Shown: positions 17,875-27,234 of the stretch, in pieces
How positions within the stretch are numbered: the stretch's first letter is position 1
How the letters are laid out: every line of letters begins with the position of its first letter
Assembly (NCBI RefSeq): GCF_020991475.1
Contig: NZ_JAJMPA010000001.1
Coordinates: 1,798,001 to 1,862,000, forward strand
Source: Pedobacter sp. MC2016-14
Lineage (GTDB): Bacteria; Bacteroidota; Bacteroidia; Sphingobacteriales; Sphingobacteriaceae
Direction: 5' to 3'
DNA length: 64,000 bases
Made by a program: the position numbers and the translations under genes
Notes under the pieces: generated by a model
The model's input: the letters and a program-made list of their open reading frames with translations, nothing else
The model's database searches: none
Told to the model about the DNA's origin: nothing

Positions 17875-18450
17875 ATGAATCAAGAAAGCAATTTGCTCAC
17901 TAGAATCGCTCAAAAAGATGAAAATGCTTTCAAAATTGTTTATGAGGATTACCACTTAAAAATATATACGTACGCGCTGAAATACCTGAAATCTGACATA
18001 GAAGCTCAGGAAGTTATGCAAGAGGTATTTTTAAAATTATGGCTCAGGGATTCCAATGCCCTTTCCATAAATAATCTGGAACATTATCTTCGTATGCTTA
18101 CCAGAAATCGGTCGCTGGATGTATTACGCCGTAAAGTTTTGGAAAATAATGCCGACTTAAATAAAGCCATAAATTGGAAAGAAGAGCATAACGATACAGA
18201 AGAATCAATTCTTCTGAATGATACGCAAAAGGTGCTGGACCAGGCAATCAACCTATTACCACCACAACAAAAACTGGTTTATAAGCTTTGCAGGGATGAG
18301 GGACTGAGCTACGATCAGGTTGCGGCGCAATTGAACTTGTCTCCGGCTACGGTGCATACCCACATGAAACTGGCCCTTAAATTTTTGAGAACTTACGTTC
18401 AGCAACACACGGATATTCTGGCTTTATTGGTTATTTTTAAATTATTTTAA
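17875..18450 (+). CDS. ECF sigma-70 factor (FecI-like), locus 2
   Basis: The chosen ATG at 17875 (MNQESNLLTRIAQ) matches the usual start of the family; an upstream TTG at 17842 would add 11 unlikely residues. The 191-residue protein has region 2 (LKSDIEAQEVMQEVFLKLW, then YLRMLTRNRSLDVLRRK) and region 4 (LPPQQKLVYKL, then the helix-turn-helix SYDQVAAQLNLSPATVHTH), with a hydrophobic C-terminal tail as in the sigma factor of locus 1. It precedes its own fecR and susCD, so it should control that locus. Region 4 recognition helices of the two sigma factors differ, which would keep the loci separately controlled. Confidence 0.92.
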   Translation: MNQESNLLTRIAQKDENAFKIVYEDYHLKIYTYALKYLKSDIEAQEVMQEVFLKLWLRDSNALSINNLEHYLRMLTRNRSLDVLRRKVLENNADLNKAINWKEEHNDTEESILLNDTQKVLDQAINLLPPQQKLVYKLCRDEGLSYDQVAAQLNLSPATVHTHMKLALKFLRTYVQQHTDILALLVIFKLF

Positions 18451-18540
18451 AAATTAGCCATTTTTCATTACCCCCCTCCTTGCTCTCGTACGTTCTTATA
18501 ATAAAGGGAGCTGCTGAACTTATTTGAATACTTGCATAAC

Positions 18541-19668
18541 ATGAGGAATACTGACAGGATAAAATACTTGCATCGACAATATATTTATAATAAGATGTCG
18601 GTAGCTGAATTAAAGGAGTGGAAGGCAATCATTAAAGATCCTTCTTCAGAAGAAGCGATTAGAACTTTGATGGATATCTATTGGACGGATTTGGAAAATG
18701 CAGATTATCAATCTCTGGCACCTGAAAAGTCTGCAGCTATGTATGATCAATTGATGGAACAATCTCAAAATGCCAGCGTCAAAACGCGGCCGTGGAGGTG
18801 GATTGGCGCAGCTGCAGCTATTATTTTTGTCTTCAGTTCTTTGCTTCTCTTTTATCAAAGTCCACAGCAATCTGCTATCGCTCCAGGAAAAAACACTGCT
18901 TTTTTAACATTATCCAATGGAAAGACCATTCGCCTAAGTGAATCCAAAGGTGCTGTAATTTTAGATGCCAGCAAGCTTAGCTACAGTGACGGCACTCCCC
19001 TTTCGAAAGACACGTTATCTTCTGGCCTTGTAGCAGACGCAGAATTTAGTATTACTACGCCAAGAGGTGGAACTTACGAAGTGATCTTAGCGGATGGAAC
19101 ACATGTGTGGTTAAATGCTGACAGTAAGTTAAAGTTTCCTAACAAATTTACTGGGAAACAGCGTTTAGTGAGTTTATATGGAGAAGGTTACTTTGAAGTA
19201 AGTCACAATGCTGCTATGCCATTTAGAGTGCTTACGGGGCATCAGCAAGTTGAGGTTTTGGGTACACATTTTAATGTAAATGCGTATCAGAACGAAAGTG
19301 AGATCAAAACCACTTTAATAGAAGGTGCTGTTAAAGTTTCGGAAAAAGGAACAAGCAAACTCTTATCGCCAGGATTTCAGGCTATTAATAATGATAAAGG
19401 AATTGAGGTTATAAAAGTTGATCCAGCTATTTCTATCGCATGGAAAAACAAGCAATTTCTTTTCGAAGGACAAAACATAAAAATCATTATGCGAATGCTT
19501 CAGCGTTGGTATAATGTGGATGTGATTTATAGCGGCGAAATAACCACAGATACCTTTAGTGGAGGTGTGTCCAGATTTAATAATCTATCTGAAGTGTTAA
19601 GTTCTTTAGAATCAACCGGAAAGGTTAAATTTAGACTTATAGGAAGACAAGTGTATGTTTCCATGTAA
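18541..19668 (+). CDS. FecR-type anti-sigma factor, locus 2
   Basis: The ATG at 18541 (MRNTDRIKYLHRQYI) is preferred over a TTG three codons earlier. The 375-residue protein has a cytoplasmic N-terminal part, a membrane helix at about 87-106 (WIGAAAAIIFVFSSLLLFY), a periplasmic FecR domain with TPRGGTYEVILADGTHVWLN, and a C-terminal DUF4974 domain (MRMLQRWYNVDVIYSG to the end). It should hold the ECF sigma factor encoded 90 bases upstream and read the STN domain of the SusC encoded downstream. Confidence 0.92.
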   Translation: MRNTDRIKYLHRQYIYNKMSVAELKEWKAIIKDPSSEEAIRTLMDIYWTDLENADYQSLAPEKSAAMYDQLMEQSQNASVKTRPWRWIGAAAAIIFVFSSLLLFYQSPQQSAIAPGKNTAFLTLSNGKTIRLSESKGAVILDASKLSYSDGTPLSKDTLSSGLVADAEFSITTPRGGTYEVILADGTHVWLNADSKLKFPNKFTGKQRLVSLYGEGYFEVSHNAAMPFRVLTGHQQVEVLGTHFNVNAYQNESEIKTTLIEGAVKVSEKGTSKLLSPGFQAINNDKGIEVIKVDPAISIAWKNKQFLFEGQNIKIIMRMLQRWYNVDVIYSGEITTDTFSGGVSRFNNLSEVLSSLESTGKVKFRLIGRQVYVSM

Positions 19669-19756
19669 AATTGGCCCTATTGCAATTGTATAACAAAAAT
19701 GTTCAACTAAAACTAAAAAGAATGGCAAAACAACTACGACAGAGAAATTAAGAAAA

Positions 19757-19784
19757 AAACCAGACTTAAATAAAAGTCTGGTTT
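19757..19784 (+). promoter_or_regulatory. perfect stem-loop between fecR and susC, locus 2
   Basis: AAACCAGACT (19757-19766) pairs without mismatch with AGTCTGGTTT (19775-19784) around an 8-base loop. The final TTT and flanking A run make it terminator-like in both directions. It occupies the same place as the stem-loop at 7831-7888 in locus 1, so it probably reduces read-through or marks a processing point. The rest of the gap to the susC start holds nothing else I recognise. Confidence 0.65.
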
Positions 19785-19877
19785 AGGATTGGCTCCGGCC
19801 AAAAAAAAATCAACCGTTTAACCCGCAGGATGCCCATGCTTCGAAACCTAAGCAAACTGCAAAAACCAACTAAACAA

Positions 19878-22800
19878 ATGTATAGAAATTATACCAGGAA
19901 ACTAGGTGTACCTTCATCCGTATGCCATAAAATTTTGCTAATTATGCGATTAACCACCGTACTGTTACTAGCATCTCTGTTACAGGTCAGCGCCTCAGGA
20001 TTAGCCCAGAAAATAACTGTGTCCAAGTCCAGTGCTTCTTTGAAATCTGTGTTAAAGGAAATTAGTGCGCAGAGCGGCTACTTATTTCTATATAGCGATG
20101 CTGTAATGAACCAGGCTATACCGGTAGATATCGATGTGAAAAATAAAAAAATAGAAGAAGTTCTAGAAGTGATCTTTGATAATCAGCCTTTATCTTATAA
20201 TGTAAACAAAACGACCATTACGCTGAGAGGAAAAGGACATGGCAGTATTCTCGAAAGTGTGAGTGCCCTACTGTCAGCAAGGGACATACAAGGGCGTGTT
20301 GTTAATGACGACGGAATCCCTATATCCGGGGTAAATGTGAGGAAAAGGAGTGGTGGGAGAAGTGTGATCACGGATGCTAAAGGTGCATTTGCGATCAACG
20401 TTGATGACGATAAGACTGTTTTGGTTTTTTCTTATGTCGGATATCTGAATAAAGAGGCGATTGCAAAGCCGGGAATGGTGGTGACTATGAACGCATCATC
20501 TAACAAGCTGGACGAGACAGTGGTGGTAGGTTATGGTACCACACGAAGGCGGGATCTGACAGGTTCTGTAAGTTCCATAAACGTAGAAGAGGTTAGAGAT
20601 GCTCCATTTGCGGCAATTGATCAGGCCCTGTCTGGAAAATCTGCGGGGGTTCAGGTTGTGCAATCAGACGGATCGCCTGGCGGAGCAGCAAAAATCAGGA
20701 TACGCGGGGGGACTTCTTTAATTGGTGGAAATGATCCGCTTTATATTGTAGATGGCGTACAGGTGCAGGTACAGAATAATTTCCTGCAAACTGCAGCGGA
20801 TGTGGTTTCACCGGTGGAGCGTGCTGGAGCCGATAGCCCAAACAATGCTGTTTCTGGAGCATTCGCCAGAGCACTTAACAGCTTGGGGGGACTGAATATA
20901 AACGATATTGAGTCAATAGATATTTTAAAGGATGCATCGGCGACTGCAATTTACGGATCAAGAGCTGCAAATGGCGTTGTAATTATTACCACAAAAAAAG
21001 GCAAATATAATCAAAAGGCCACTTTAGAGACGAATTATTACACGAATATAAGTTCTGCCAGAGCTGAAAAGCTGCTGAATCGGGATCAATATATGACAAT
21101 TTTGAAGGAGGGTGCGGTTAACTTAAATACGGCAAGAGCTGCAAGAAATTTGGCGGCAGATCCGGTTGCTACAAATATCATTTCAGGTGCATTTTTTGAA
21201 GGTGGCGATACCAACTGGATGGATCTTGTTTTGAGAACTGGTTTTACGCAGAATGCCGATATTTCAGTTCGTGGAGGAGGTATTGGTTCCAGGTACTACA
21301 CGTCATTAGCTTATATGAAAAATAACGGTGTGGTAAAAGGGACTGATTTTAGTCGTATCGGTGGAAAAGTTAGTTTGGATAATGACATTACAGCGCGGTT
21401 ACACATTAGCACGAACCTTGATTTTGGTTTTACATCAAATAATGTTTCAAATGGAGTATATACGCAAGCGTTATACGCTCCGCCAACGTTTAGCCCGTAC
21501 AATGCAGATGGCAGTGTAAAGGTAATCGCTCCAGCATCTTTAAATGCCTATGCGTATCAGGGATTTCAAAATCCATTGTTTTTATTGCAGGGTATCAATA
21601 AAGCAAGTGCTCAGTCCTTAATCGGATCAATATCCGGGGAGTATGATATTTTAAAATCACTCAAATTTAAAAGTACCGTATCGATTAATTACAATACAAA
21701 CAATCAAAATAATTTTGTGCCTAGTACTGTGTCAATTGCAACCTCTAGTGGTTCTGGTACTTCTGGAAACGGTATTGCTACTCAAGGGCAGTCTCAAACC
21801 ACCAATTTGTTCTATGAGAATACCCTGTCCTGGGACAAGGCTTTCAACGAGAACCACAGGGTAAACGTGTTGGTTGGTACTTCCTGGAATATTTTCAAGT
21901 CAAAGTCATTTACGGCAAGTGGACAAGGTTTTCCAGATGATATATTTTTGAATAACCTTTCCTCAGCTTCGATCACGCTTCCTTCAACTGGTGTGCGAGG
22001 TCAGAACTCGCTACTTAGTTTTTATGCCAGAGCAAATTATTCCATGTTTGACAAATATATCTTTACTTTCACAGGTAGGGCAGATGCGTCCTCGAAATTT
22101 CCGAAGAACAACCGGGTTGGCTATTTTCCTTCAGCAGGGCTGGCCTGGAGAATCTCGAGCGAGAAATTTATGAAAGATATCAAATGGATTGATGAGGTAA
22201 AAATTCGCGCGAGTGCGGGTTATACAGGTACTCAAAACATTGGCGACAATCTTTTTTATTCGTTGTTTTCCCCGGTTTCATACGCAGGCCTTCCTGGCTT
22301 ATCTCCAACCCAATTAGGTAACGATGGAATCAAATGGGAATCTACCTTACAGAAGGATGCCGGGATAGATTTTTCGATTTTAAAGTCGCGGCTTAGGGGT
22401 GGTATTGGTATGTATAAAAAGAAAACCACAGGTCTTCTTTTCCAGACTTCTGTAGCTCCTAGTTCTGGATTTACAGGTGCCACTGCAAATGTGGCAAGTC
22501 TGCAAAATGTGGGCTTGGAATTAGAGCTATCCGGAGAATTTCTGCGCAAGAAAAATTTCCAGTGGTCTGGATCTTTTAACATATCAGGTAACCGGTCAAA
22601 GGTGCTTAAACTGCCTTCAAATTTGGGTAACTCTGCAGATCCTTCCATGTACCGCTACGGAAATACAGTATTGAAGTTGGGCGAACCTATCGGTTTATTA
22701 TATGGGAAAACTTTTGACGGAATTATTCAGAACCAGGCTGAATTAGATGCTTATAAAAAAGTAAGCAGAAATGCCAATAGTGCGGCTTATTTTGGGATTG

Positions 22801-23387
22801 GTGATGCTCGTTATGTATTAACAGGAGTTCCGAGCAGCGCTACTAATCCTCTTCAGAGTTATAAAGATGATGTGATTGGCCACGCTATGCCTGATTTTTA
22901 CGGTGGGTATACCAACACCTTATCTTTCAAGAATTTTTCACTATCAACACTGTTCACTTTTTCTAAGGGCAATGAAATCTTTTACTTAGCAGATGCTCAA
23001 AATACGGACCTCAGCACGCGTACAAACAAAGGTGTCAGGATCCTTGATCGATGGACGCCGGAAAATCCAACGGCAACACGTCCAAGGTTAATCTTGGGAC
23101 AATCTGACTTTGCATATACCAACAGTAATAACATTTATGATGCCTCATTTTTAAGAGTTAAATCGGCTACTTTAAGTTACCAGTTACCTAAAAGGTTACT
23201 GAGTAAACTAGGCATTAGTAAAGCTTATATATACACTTCAGCGACAAACCTATTTACCATAACGGGTTATCCAGGTGCCGATCCGGAAGTGAGTAACGAT
23301 CCATATAGCCTTATTGGGGGTTACAGCGATGTTGGTGGTTATCCAACTGTTAAGCAATATAGTTTTGGTATTCGTTGTGCACTTTAA
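19878..23387 (+). CDS. SusC/RagA TonB-dependent outer-membrane transporter, locus 2
   Basis: The ATG at 19878 is chosen over 19830 because it sits in the same context (AAACAAATGTATA) and gives the same MY.N.T N-terminus as the susC of locus 1. The 1169-residue product has a long signal peptide ending near SGLAQ, an STN domain (about 44-118), a carboxypeptidase-D regulatory-like domain (about 135-205), a TonB box/plug start DETVVVGYGT, the plug motif SIDILKDASATAIYGSRAANGV, and a C-terminal barrel. The STN domain fits signalling through the adjacent FecR. It differs widely from the first SusC in the barrel, so a different ligand is likely. Its SusD partner follows immediately. Confidence 0.95.
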   Translation: MYRNYTRKLGVPSSVCHKILLIMRLTTVLLLASLLQVSASGLAQKITVSKSSASLKSVLKEISAQSGYLFLYSDAVMNQAIPVDIDVKNKKIEEVLEVIFDNQPLSYNVNKTTITLRGKGHGSILESVSALLSARDIQGRVVNDDGIPISGVNVRKRSGGRSVITDAKGAFAINVDDDKTVLVFSYVGYLNKEAIAKPGMVVTMNASSNKLDETVVVGYGTTRRRDLTGSVSSINVEEVRDAPFAAIDQALSGKSAGVQVVQSDGSPGGAAKIRIRGGTSLIGGNDPLYIVDGVQVQVQNNFLQTAADVVSPVERAGADSPNNAVSGAFARALNSLGGLNINDIESIDILKDASATAIYGSRAANGVVIITTKKGKYNQKATLETNYYTNISSARAEKLLNRDQYMTILKEGAVNLNTARAARNLAADPVATNIISGAFFEGGDTNWMDLVLRTGFTQNADISVRGGGIGSRYYTSLAYMKNNGVVKGTDFSRIGGKVSLDNDITARLHISTNLDFGFTSNNVSNGVYTQALYAPPTFSPYNADGSVKVIAPASLNAYAYQGFQNPLFLLQGINKASAQSLIGSISGEYDILKSLKFKSTVSINYNTNNQNNFVPSTVSIATSSGSGTSGNGIATQGQSQTTNLFYENTLSWDKAFNENHRVNVLVGTSWNIFKSKSFTASGQGFPDDIFLNNLSSASITLPSTGVRGQNSLLSFYARANYSMFDKYIFTFTGRADASSKFPKNNRVGYFPSAGLAWRISSEKFMKDIKWIDEVKIRASAGYTGTQNIGDNLFYSLFSPVSYAGLPGLSPTQLGNDGIKWESTLQKDAGIDFSILKSRLRGGIGMYKKKTTGLLFQTSVAPSSGFTGATANVASLQNVGLELELSGEFLRKKNFQWSGSFNISGNRSKVLKLPSNLGNSADPSMYRYGNTVLKLGEPIGLLYGKTFDGIIQNQAELDAYKKVSRNANSAAYFGIGDARYVLTGVPSSATNPLQSYKDDVIGHAMPDFYGGYTNTLSFKNFSLSTLFTFSKGNEIFYLADAQNTDLSTRTNKGVRILDRWTPENPTATRPRLILGQSDFAYTNSNNIYDASFLRVKSATLSYQLPKRLLSKLGISKAYIYTSATNLFTITGYPGADPEVSNDPYSLIGGYSDVGGYPTVKQYSFGIRCAL

Positions 23388-23398
23388 TCAAAAATAAC

Positions 23399-24853
23399 AT
23401 GAAAAATTTATTTATCTCTATATCTTTAAGTATTGTTGCGGTCATCGGATTCTCCAGTTGTGAAAAGGAACTGGGTGCACTTCCGGGAAATGCAAAGGTT
23501 GATGGCAATTCAGTCTTTGATCAAGCTACTGCGCAAATAGCACTTAACGGCGTCTATTATAATTTTGCCAATGCGAGTACCATAAAAAATGATTGGATGA
23601 ATCATCAGGTGGTCCCTGGAAGTTTATCAGGTCACATACAATACGGAATTGGTGCTACACCGCTTGAAACAAACGAAAATACACAATTACTCAATGCTGG
23701 GTACTATTGGCTGGAATCCTATAAAATTCTTAATGCCGCAAATGGATTGCTTAAAAATGTAATGGCTTTGCCGGATAATAAGTTTACTGGCAACAGGAAG
23801 AATGAGATCCTGGCTGAAGCCCGGTTTTTGAGGGCTTACGCGCACCTGAAACTTTTGACGTATTATGCTGAATGGTATAAAATGGACAGTCAGTACGGTG
23901 TGCTTTTAAGAGATCAGGTAGTGACCTTAACCACTACCGAAAAAGCCAGGTCAAGTGTAAAGGAAAGTTATGATTTTATTACTTCGGATTTGGATTTTGC
24001 TATCACTAACGCGCCTGCAGCTAATCCCAATTATTACGTTACGAAATGGGCTGCAATGGCTTTAAAAATTAAAATGTTAATGCTGAGAAACACTTCTGCA
24101 GATTATGCAGAGGTGATATCTTTGGCTAATACCATTACTTCGGGAAGCCCATTTGTTCTGGAGGCAAGGGCGGAGGATATCTTTCACACGAAAGGTTTGG
24201 CCAGTACCGAAGTTATTCTGGGACTTAAGCCACAGGCCAACCAGATTTCTGATCCATATAGTAAAAGCAGAAACTATTTTCCCGCAGCATCCGCTTTATG
24301 GGTAGCATCAGCAGGATTAAAAAATCTTTACGCCAATGATCCAAGGGGCGCATGGATGATAGGGACCGCTACACCTTACACGGCACTTTATGCTCCCGGT
24401 ACCTCCTATTTTATGAAATACATCTTGCAGGGAGGCGTGCCCACAACAGTTTCAGAGACCGATTATCCTTTACGTCTAACTGAAGTGTATTTGTTGAAAG
24501 CTGAGGCCATTGTACGTTCAGGTGGTAGCCTTTCTGATGCGAAGGCATTGGTTCATACCATTCAGCAAAAGGCAGGTATTACTGCTACCGCTAATAACAC
24601 AAACTATTTAGCCGTAGAAAGTGCGACAAATGCTGCTGATTTGTTGGTAGAAATCTACAAAGAAACGGTACGAAGTCTTGTTGCTGAAGATGGCTCGGAG
24701 TGGACTTCATTGCTTAGATTGCCAATGTCGACCATCACACAGTTTAAGCCATCGCTCACAAAACAAACACAGTTTATATTTCCTGTTCCGGCTACGGAAT
24801 TTTTGACCAATTCGCTTTTTGGAGATCAAAATCCTGGCTACCCTAAAAACTAA
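23399..24853 (+). CDS. SusD/RagB surface lipoprotein, locus 2
   Basis: The ATG at 23399 gives a proper lipoprotein signal with Cys21 (GFSSC); the longer frame from 23375 overlaps susC and lacks sense as a signal peptide. The 484-residue protein has SusD hallmarks: EILAEARFLRAYAHLKLL, a TPR-like helical core, LRLTEVYLLKAEAIVRSG, and a C-terminal block with FIFPVP that contacts SusC. It differs from the locus 1 SusD in the C-terminal R-WFNLKR motif, here replaced by EWTSLLRLP, showing divergence within the family. It should cap the SusC pore encoded 11 bases upstream. Confidence 0.93.
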   Translation: MKNLFISISLSIVAVIGFSSCEKELGALPGNAKVDGNSVFDQATAQIALNGVYYNFANASTIKNDWMNHQVVPGSLSGHIQYGIGATPLETNENTQLLNAGYYWLESYKILNAANGLLKNVMALPDNKFTGNRKNEILAEARFLRAYAHLKLLTYYAEWYKMDSQYGVLLRDQVVTLTTTEKARSSVKESYDFITSDLDFAITNAPAANPNYYVTKWAAMALKIKMLMLRNTSADYAEVISLANTITSGSPFVLEARAEDIFHTKGLASTEVILGLKPQANQISDPYSKSRNYFPAASALWVASAGLKNLYANDPRGAWMIGTATPYTALYAPGTSYFMKYILQGGVPTTVSETDYPLRLTEVYLLKAEAIVRSGGSLSDAKALVHTIQQKAGITATANNTNYLAVESATNAADLLVEIYKETVRSLVAEDGSEWTSLLRLPMSTITQFKPSLTKQTQFIFPVPATEFLTNSLFGDQNPGYPKN

Positions 24854-24858
24854 GATGA

Positions 24859-24888
24859 ATCCCCGTCAAATCACTAATTGGCGGGGAT
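24859..24888 (+). promoter_or_regulatory. stem-loop after susD, locus 2
   Basis: ATCCCCGTCAA (24859-24869) pairs with TTGGCGGGGAT (24878-24888), with one G-U pair, around an 8-base loop. No T run follows, so it is more likely an mRNA-stabilising or processing hairpin that separates susCD from the thioredoxin genes than a full terminator. Confidence 0.55.
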
Positions 24889-24930
24889 CAATAAAGGAAA
24901 CAGTGTTTGTCTCACCGTAAATTACACGAA

Positions 24931-26094
24931 ATGAAAATGATAAAATTTAAAGTCCCGAGGCCGTTAAAGGTAATTGCGTCAATTGCCCTTACTTATTTCT
25001 TACTCACAGCTGCCTCTTTTAGTGCGCATGCCCAGAAGGGTACTGCGACACTGGTTGTTGGAGATGCAGCCCCGCCAATAAGATTTTCAAAATGGCTTAA
25101 GGGAAAGCCATTGAAGGCTTTCGAGAAAGACCAGATGTATGTTTTGGAATTTTGGGCTACCTGGTGTGGTCCCTGCATTGCTGCCATGCCGGGACTTTCT
25201 GAGTTTGCGAGAAAGCATCCGGAAGTGACTGTGATTGCTTATAACGTTTGGGAAAAAGTAGGCGCGAGACCATATGAATCAGCCTTGCCTAATGTTGAAA
25301 AATTTGTAAAAAGCATGGGGGATAAAATGGACTTTAATGTTGCTGCCGACAATAATGAACAGTTTGTGTCTGAAAATTGGCTGAAAAATGCTGGAGTTAC
25401 GGGCATTCCTGCTACCATGGTGGTTAAAGATAATAAATTGATTTGGATGGGTTCTCCTGGGGGACTAGAAGCCTTGTTAGAATCGATTAGAAAGGGCAGG
25501 TTTGATATGGCTCCAAAAGCATCAGAAGAACAGCGGGCTAAAGTTGCTGCCAATATTAAGAATCAGGATGCAATGCTGGAACCCTATAATAAAGCCATAG
25601 CACTAAAAGATTACAAAGCTGCAATTGCCGCCCTTGATAAACTGCTTGCTGATGATCCGACATTATCTTACGGTATAAACATGAAGAAGTTCACGACTTT
25701 GCTGGATTTTGGAGAAGAGCAAAAGGCCGTTGAGGTTGCAAGAAATTTCCTGAAAACTACCACTACAGGCGGTAATACTGTTTCGAATTTCGGAATTGCA
25801 ATTGCCGATCGTTCAGGTCTTAAACCAGAGACCTATCTTTTTGGGGTTGAATGCCTTCAAACCTACATTTCAAGAAGTACTAGCGAGCCTATTCCGTTAG
25901 TGTATGATTATATTGCTCAATGTTATTTTCTGGCTGGTGATTATAACAGTGCTGCAAAAAATCAGCAAACCGCTTTTGTGAATGCCCGTGAGGGTTTGGC
26001 TGCTGGCAAATGGGCGGGCAGGATCACCAAAGAACTTGTTAGCCAGTATGAGGAAACTTTAAAAGAGTACCAAGTTAAGGCGAGTAAAAAATAG
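24931..26094 (+). CDS. TlpA-type thioredoxin-like protein with C-terminal helical repeat region, locus 2
   Basis: The ATG at 24931 is preferred over a TTG at 24907. The 387-residue protein has a signal peptide ending near AHAQ (about 35) and goes straight into the thioredoxin fold, with active site C79-G-P-C82 in FWATWCGPCIAAMPG and the cis-proline at GIPATMV. Residues from about 200 on are helical and TPR-like (DYKAAIAALDKLLADDP, then DYNSAAKNQQTAF), so it likely has a protein partner. It lacks the DUF4369 domain of its neighbours. CGPC, rather than CVPC, suggests a redox potential near that of ordinary thioredoxin. It begins 77 bases after susD, past a hairpin. Confidence 0.87.
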   Translation: MKMIKFKVPRPLKVIASIALTYFLLTAASFSAHAQKGTATLVVGDAAPPIRFSKWLKGKPLKAFEKDQMYVLEFWATWCGPCIAAMPGLSEFARKHPEVTVIAYNVWEKVGARPYESALPNVEKFVKSMGDKMDFNVAADNNEQFVSENWLKNAGVTGIPATMVVKDNKLIWMGSPGGLEALLESIRKGRFDMAPKASEEQRAKVAANIKNQDAMLEPYNKAIALKDYKAAIAALDKLLADDPTLSYGINMKKFTTLLDFGEEQKAVEVARNFLKTTTTGGNTVSNFGIAIADRSGLKPETYLFGVECLQTYISRSTSEPIPLVYDYIAQCYFLAGDYNSAAKNQQTAFVNAREGLAAGKWAGRITKELVSQYEETLKEYQVKASKK

Positions 26095-26124
26095 ACACGG
26101 TGATCGCAAATTAATCATAAAGAC

Positions 26125-27222
26125 ATGAATAAAATCATTAAACTCGCATTAGCGTTTACGTTGATGAGTAATGCTACATATTGTATAGCACAAGATTTCT
26201 CTCTTGAGGGAGAGCTGAAAAATTTTACAGGATCATCTGTAACGCTTAATGTGAACAAGCAACATGCAGGTAGACCGGAGGCCATAAGCATTCCGGTAAA
26301 AGCTGGGAAATTTAAGTATAGTGGTAGTAGGCTGCGTTCCCCTTATATGTCATCGTTAATGATTGAGCCGCAAAAGCAAATTCAGTTGGTTTTGTATAAT
26401 GAACCGATAAAAATACTAGCCGATGTGAATGATTTAACGTCAGCAAAAATTTCCGGTGGCGGGCAGATCAATCAGTACAATGAGTATACACAAGCTACAA
26501 AGGAAATTGATGAGCAGATCAAGGCAATGTTGCCAAATTTACGGGACATTGACCGTGCTTCAGCGAAAGGTAAGCTTTTGATGGAGCAATACTATGCACT
26601 GAGTAAGCAATTGGAAATAAAGGCAGCATCGTTCATTGAAAAAAATCCGTCTTCAGGCTTGTCACCATATCTTCTTTGGTCTCAAAGGTTAGACCCTGAA
26701 AAAGAGATCAAGCTTTATAGTGCATTGGATTCAAATTTATTGGCCGATAATTCATATTTCAAGTTCATTAGCCCTAGTATGGTAGCACAGCGGAATACAT
26801 GGATAGGCAAGGCTCTTCCCAAATTGTCTCAGGCAGATACGTCAGGTAAAATGGTGTCATTAACCGACTTCAATGGAAAATATCTTTTAATCGATTTCTG
26901 GGCATCCTGGTGCGTGCCTTGCAGGGCAGCTAATCCTGGGATGGTTAAGCTGTATAATCGCTTTAAAGATAAAAATTTCACTATTCTAGGTATATCACTT
27001 GATAAAGCGGCAGACCGGGAAAAATGGATTGGGGCTATCAAACACGATGGTTTGACCTGGAATCATGTCTCAGATCTGAAATATTGGGATAATGAAATTT
27101 CACGCGCCTTTGGCTTAACCAGTATTCCAGCAACAGTTCTCGTAGATCCATCGGGCAAGATCATTGCACGTGATCTATCAGAAGGACAATTGGAAGAGGT
27201 ACTTGAAAAAAAATTGAATTAA
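26125..27222 (+). CDS. TlpA-type thioredoxin-like protein with DUF4369 domain, locus 2 (second of three)
   Basis: This 365-residue protein has a signal peptide (MNKIIKLALAFTLMSNATYC, then IAQ), an N-terminal DUF4369 beta domain (about 24-120, FSLEGELKNFTGSSVTL), a helical middle, and a thioredoxin domain with C263-V-P-C266 in FWASWCVPCRAANPG and cis-proline at SIPATVLVD. It should be a periplasmic thiol-disulfide oxidoreductase, normally fed electrons by DsbD/CcdA-type membrane proteins, none of which is in this window. It follows the previous gene by 30 bases and precedes the next by 12, so the three form one transcript. Confidence 0.9.
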   Translation: MNKIIKLALAFTLMSNATYCIAQDFSLEGELKNFTGSSVTLNVNKQHAGRPEAISIPVKAGKFKYSGSRLRSPYMSSLMIEPQKQIQLVLYNEPIKILADVNDLTSAKISGGGQINQYNEYTQATKEIDEQIKAMLPNLRDIDRASAKGKLLMEQYYALSKQLEIKAASFIEKNPSSGLSPYLLWSQRLDPEKEIKLYSALDSNLLADNSYFKFISPSMVAQRNTWIGKALPKLSQADTSGKMVSLTDFNGKYLLIDFWASWCVPCRAANPGMVKLYNRFKDKNFTILGISLDKAADREKWIGAIKHDGLTWNHVSDLKYWDNEISRAFGLTSIPATVLVDPSGKIIARDLSEGQLEEVLEKKLN

Positions 27223-27234
27223 TACTTACACACA

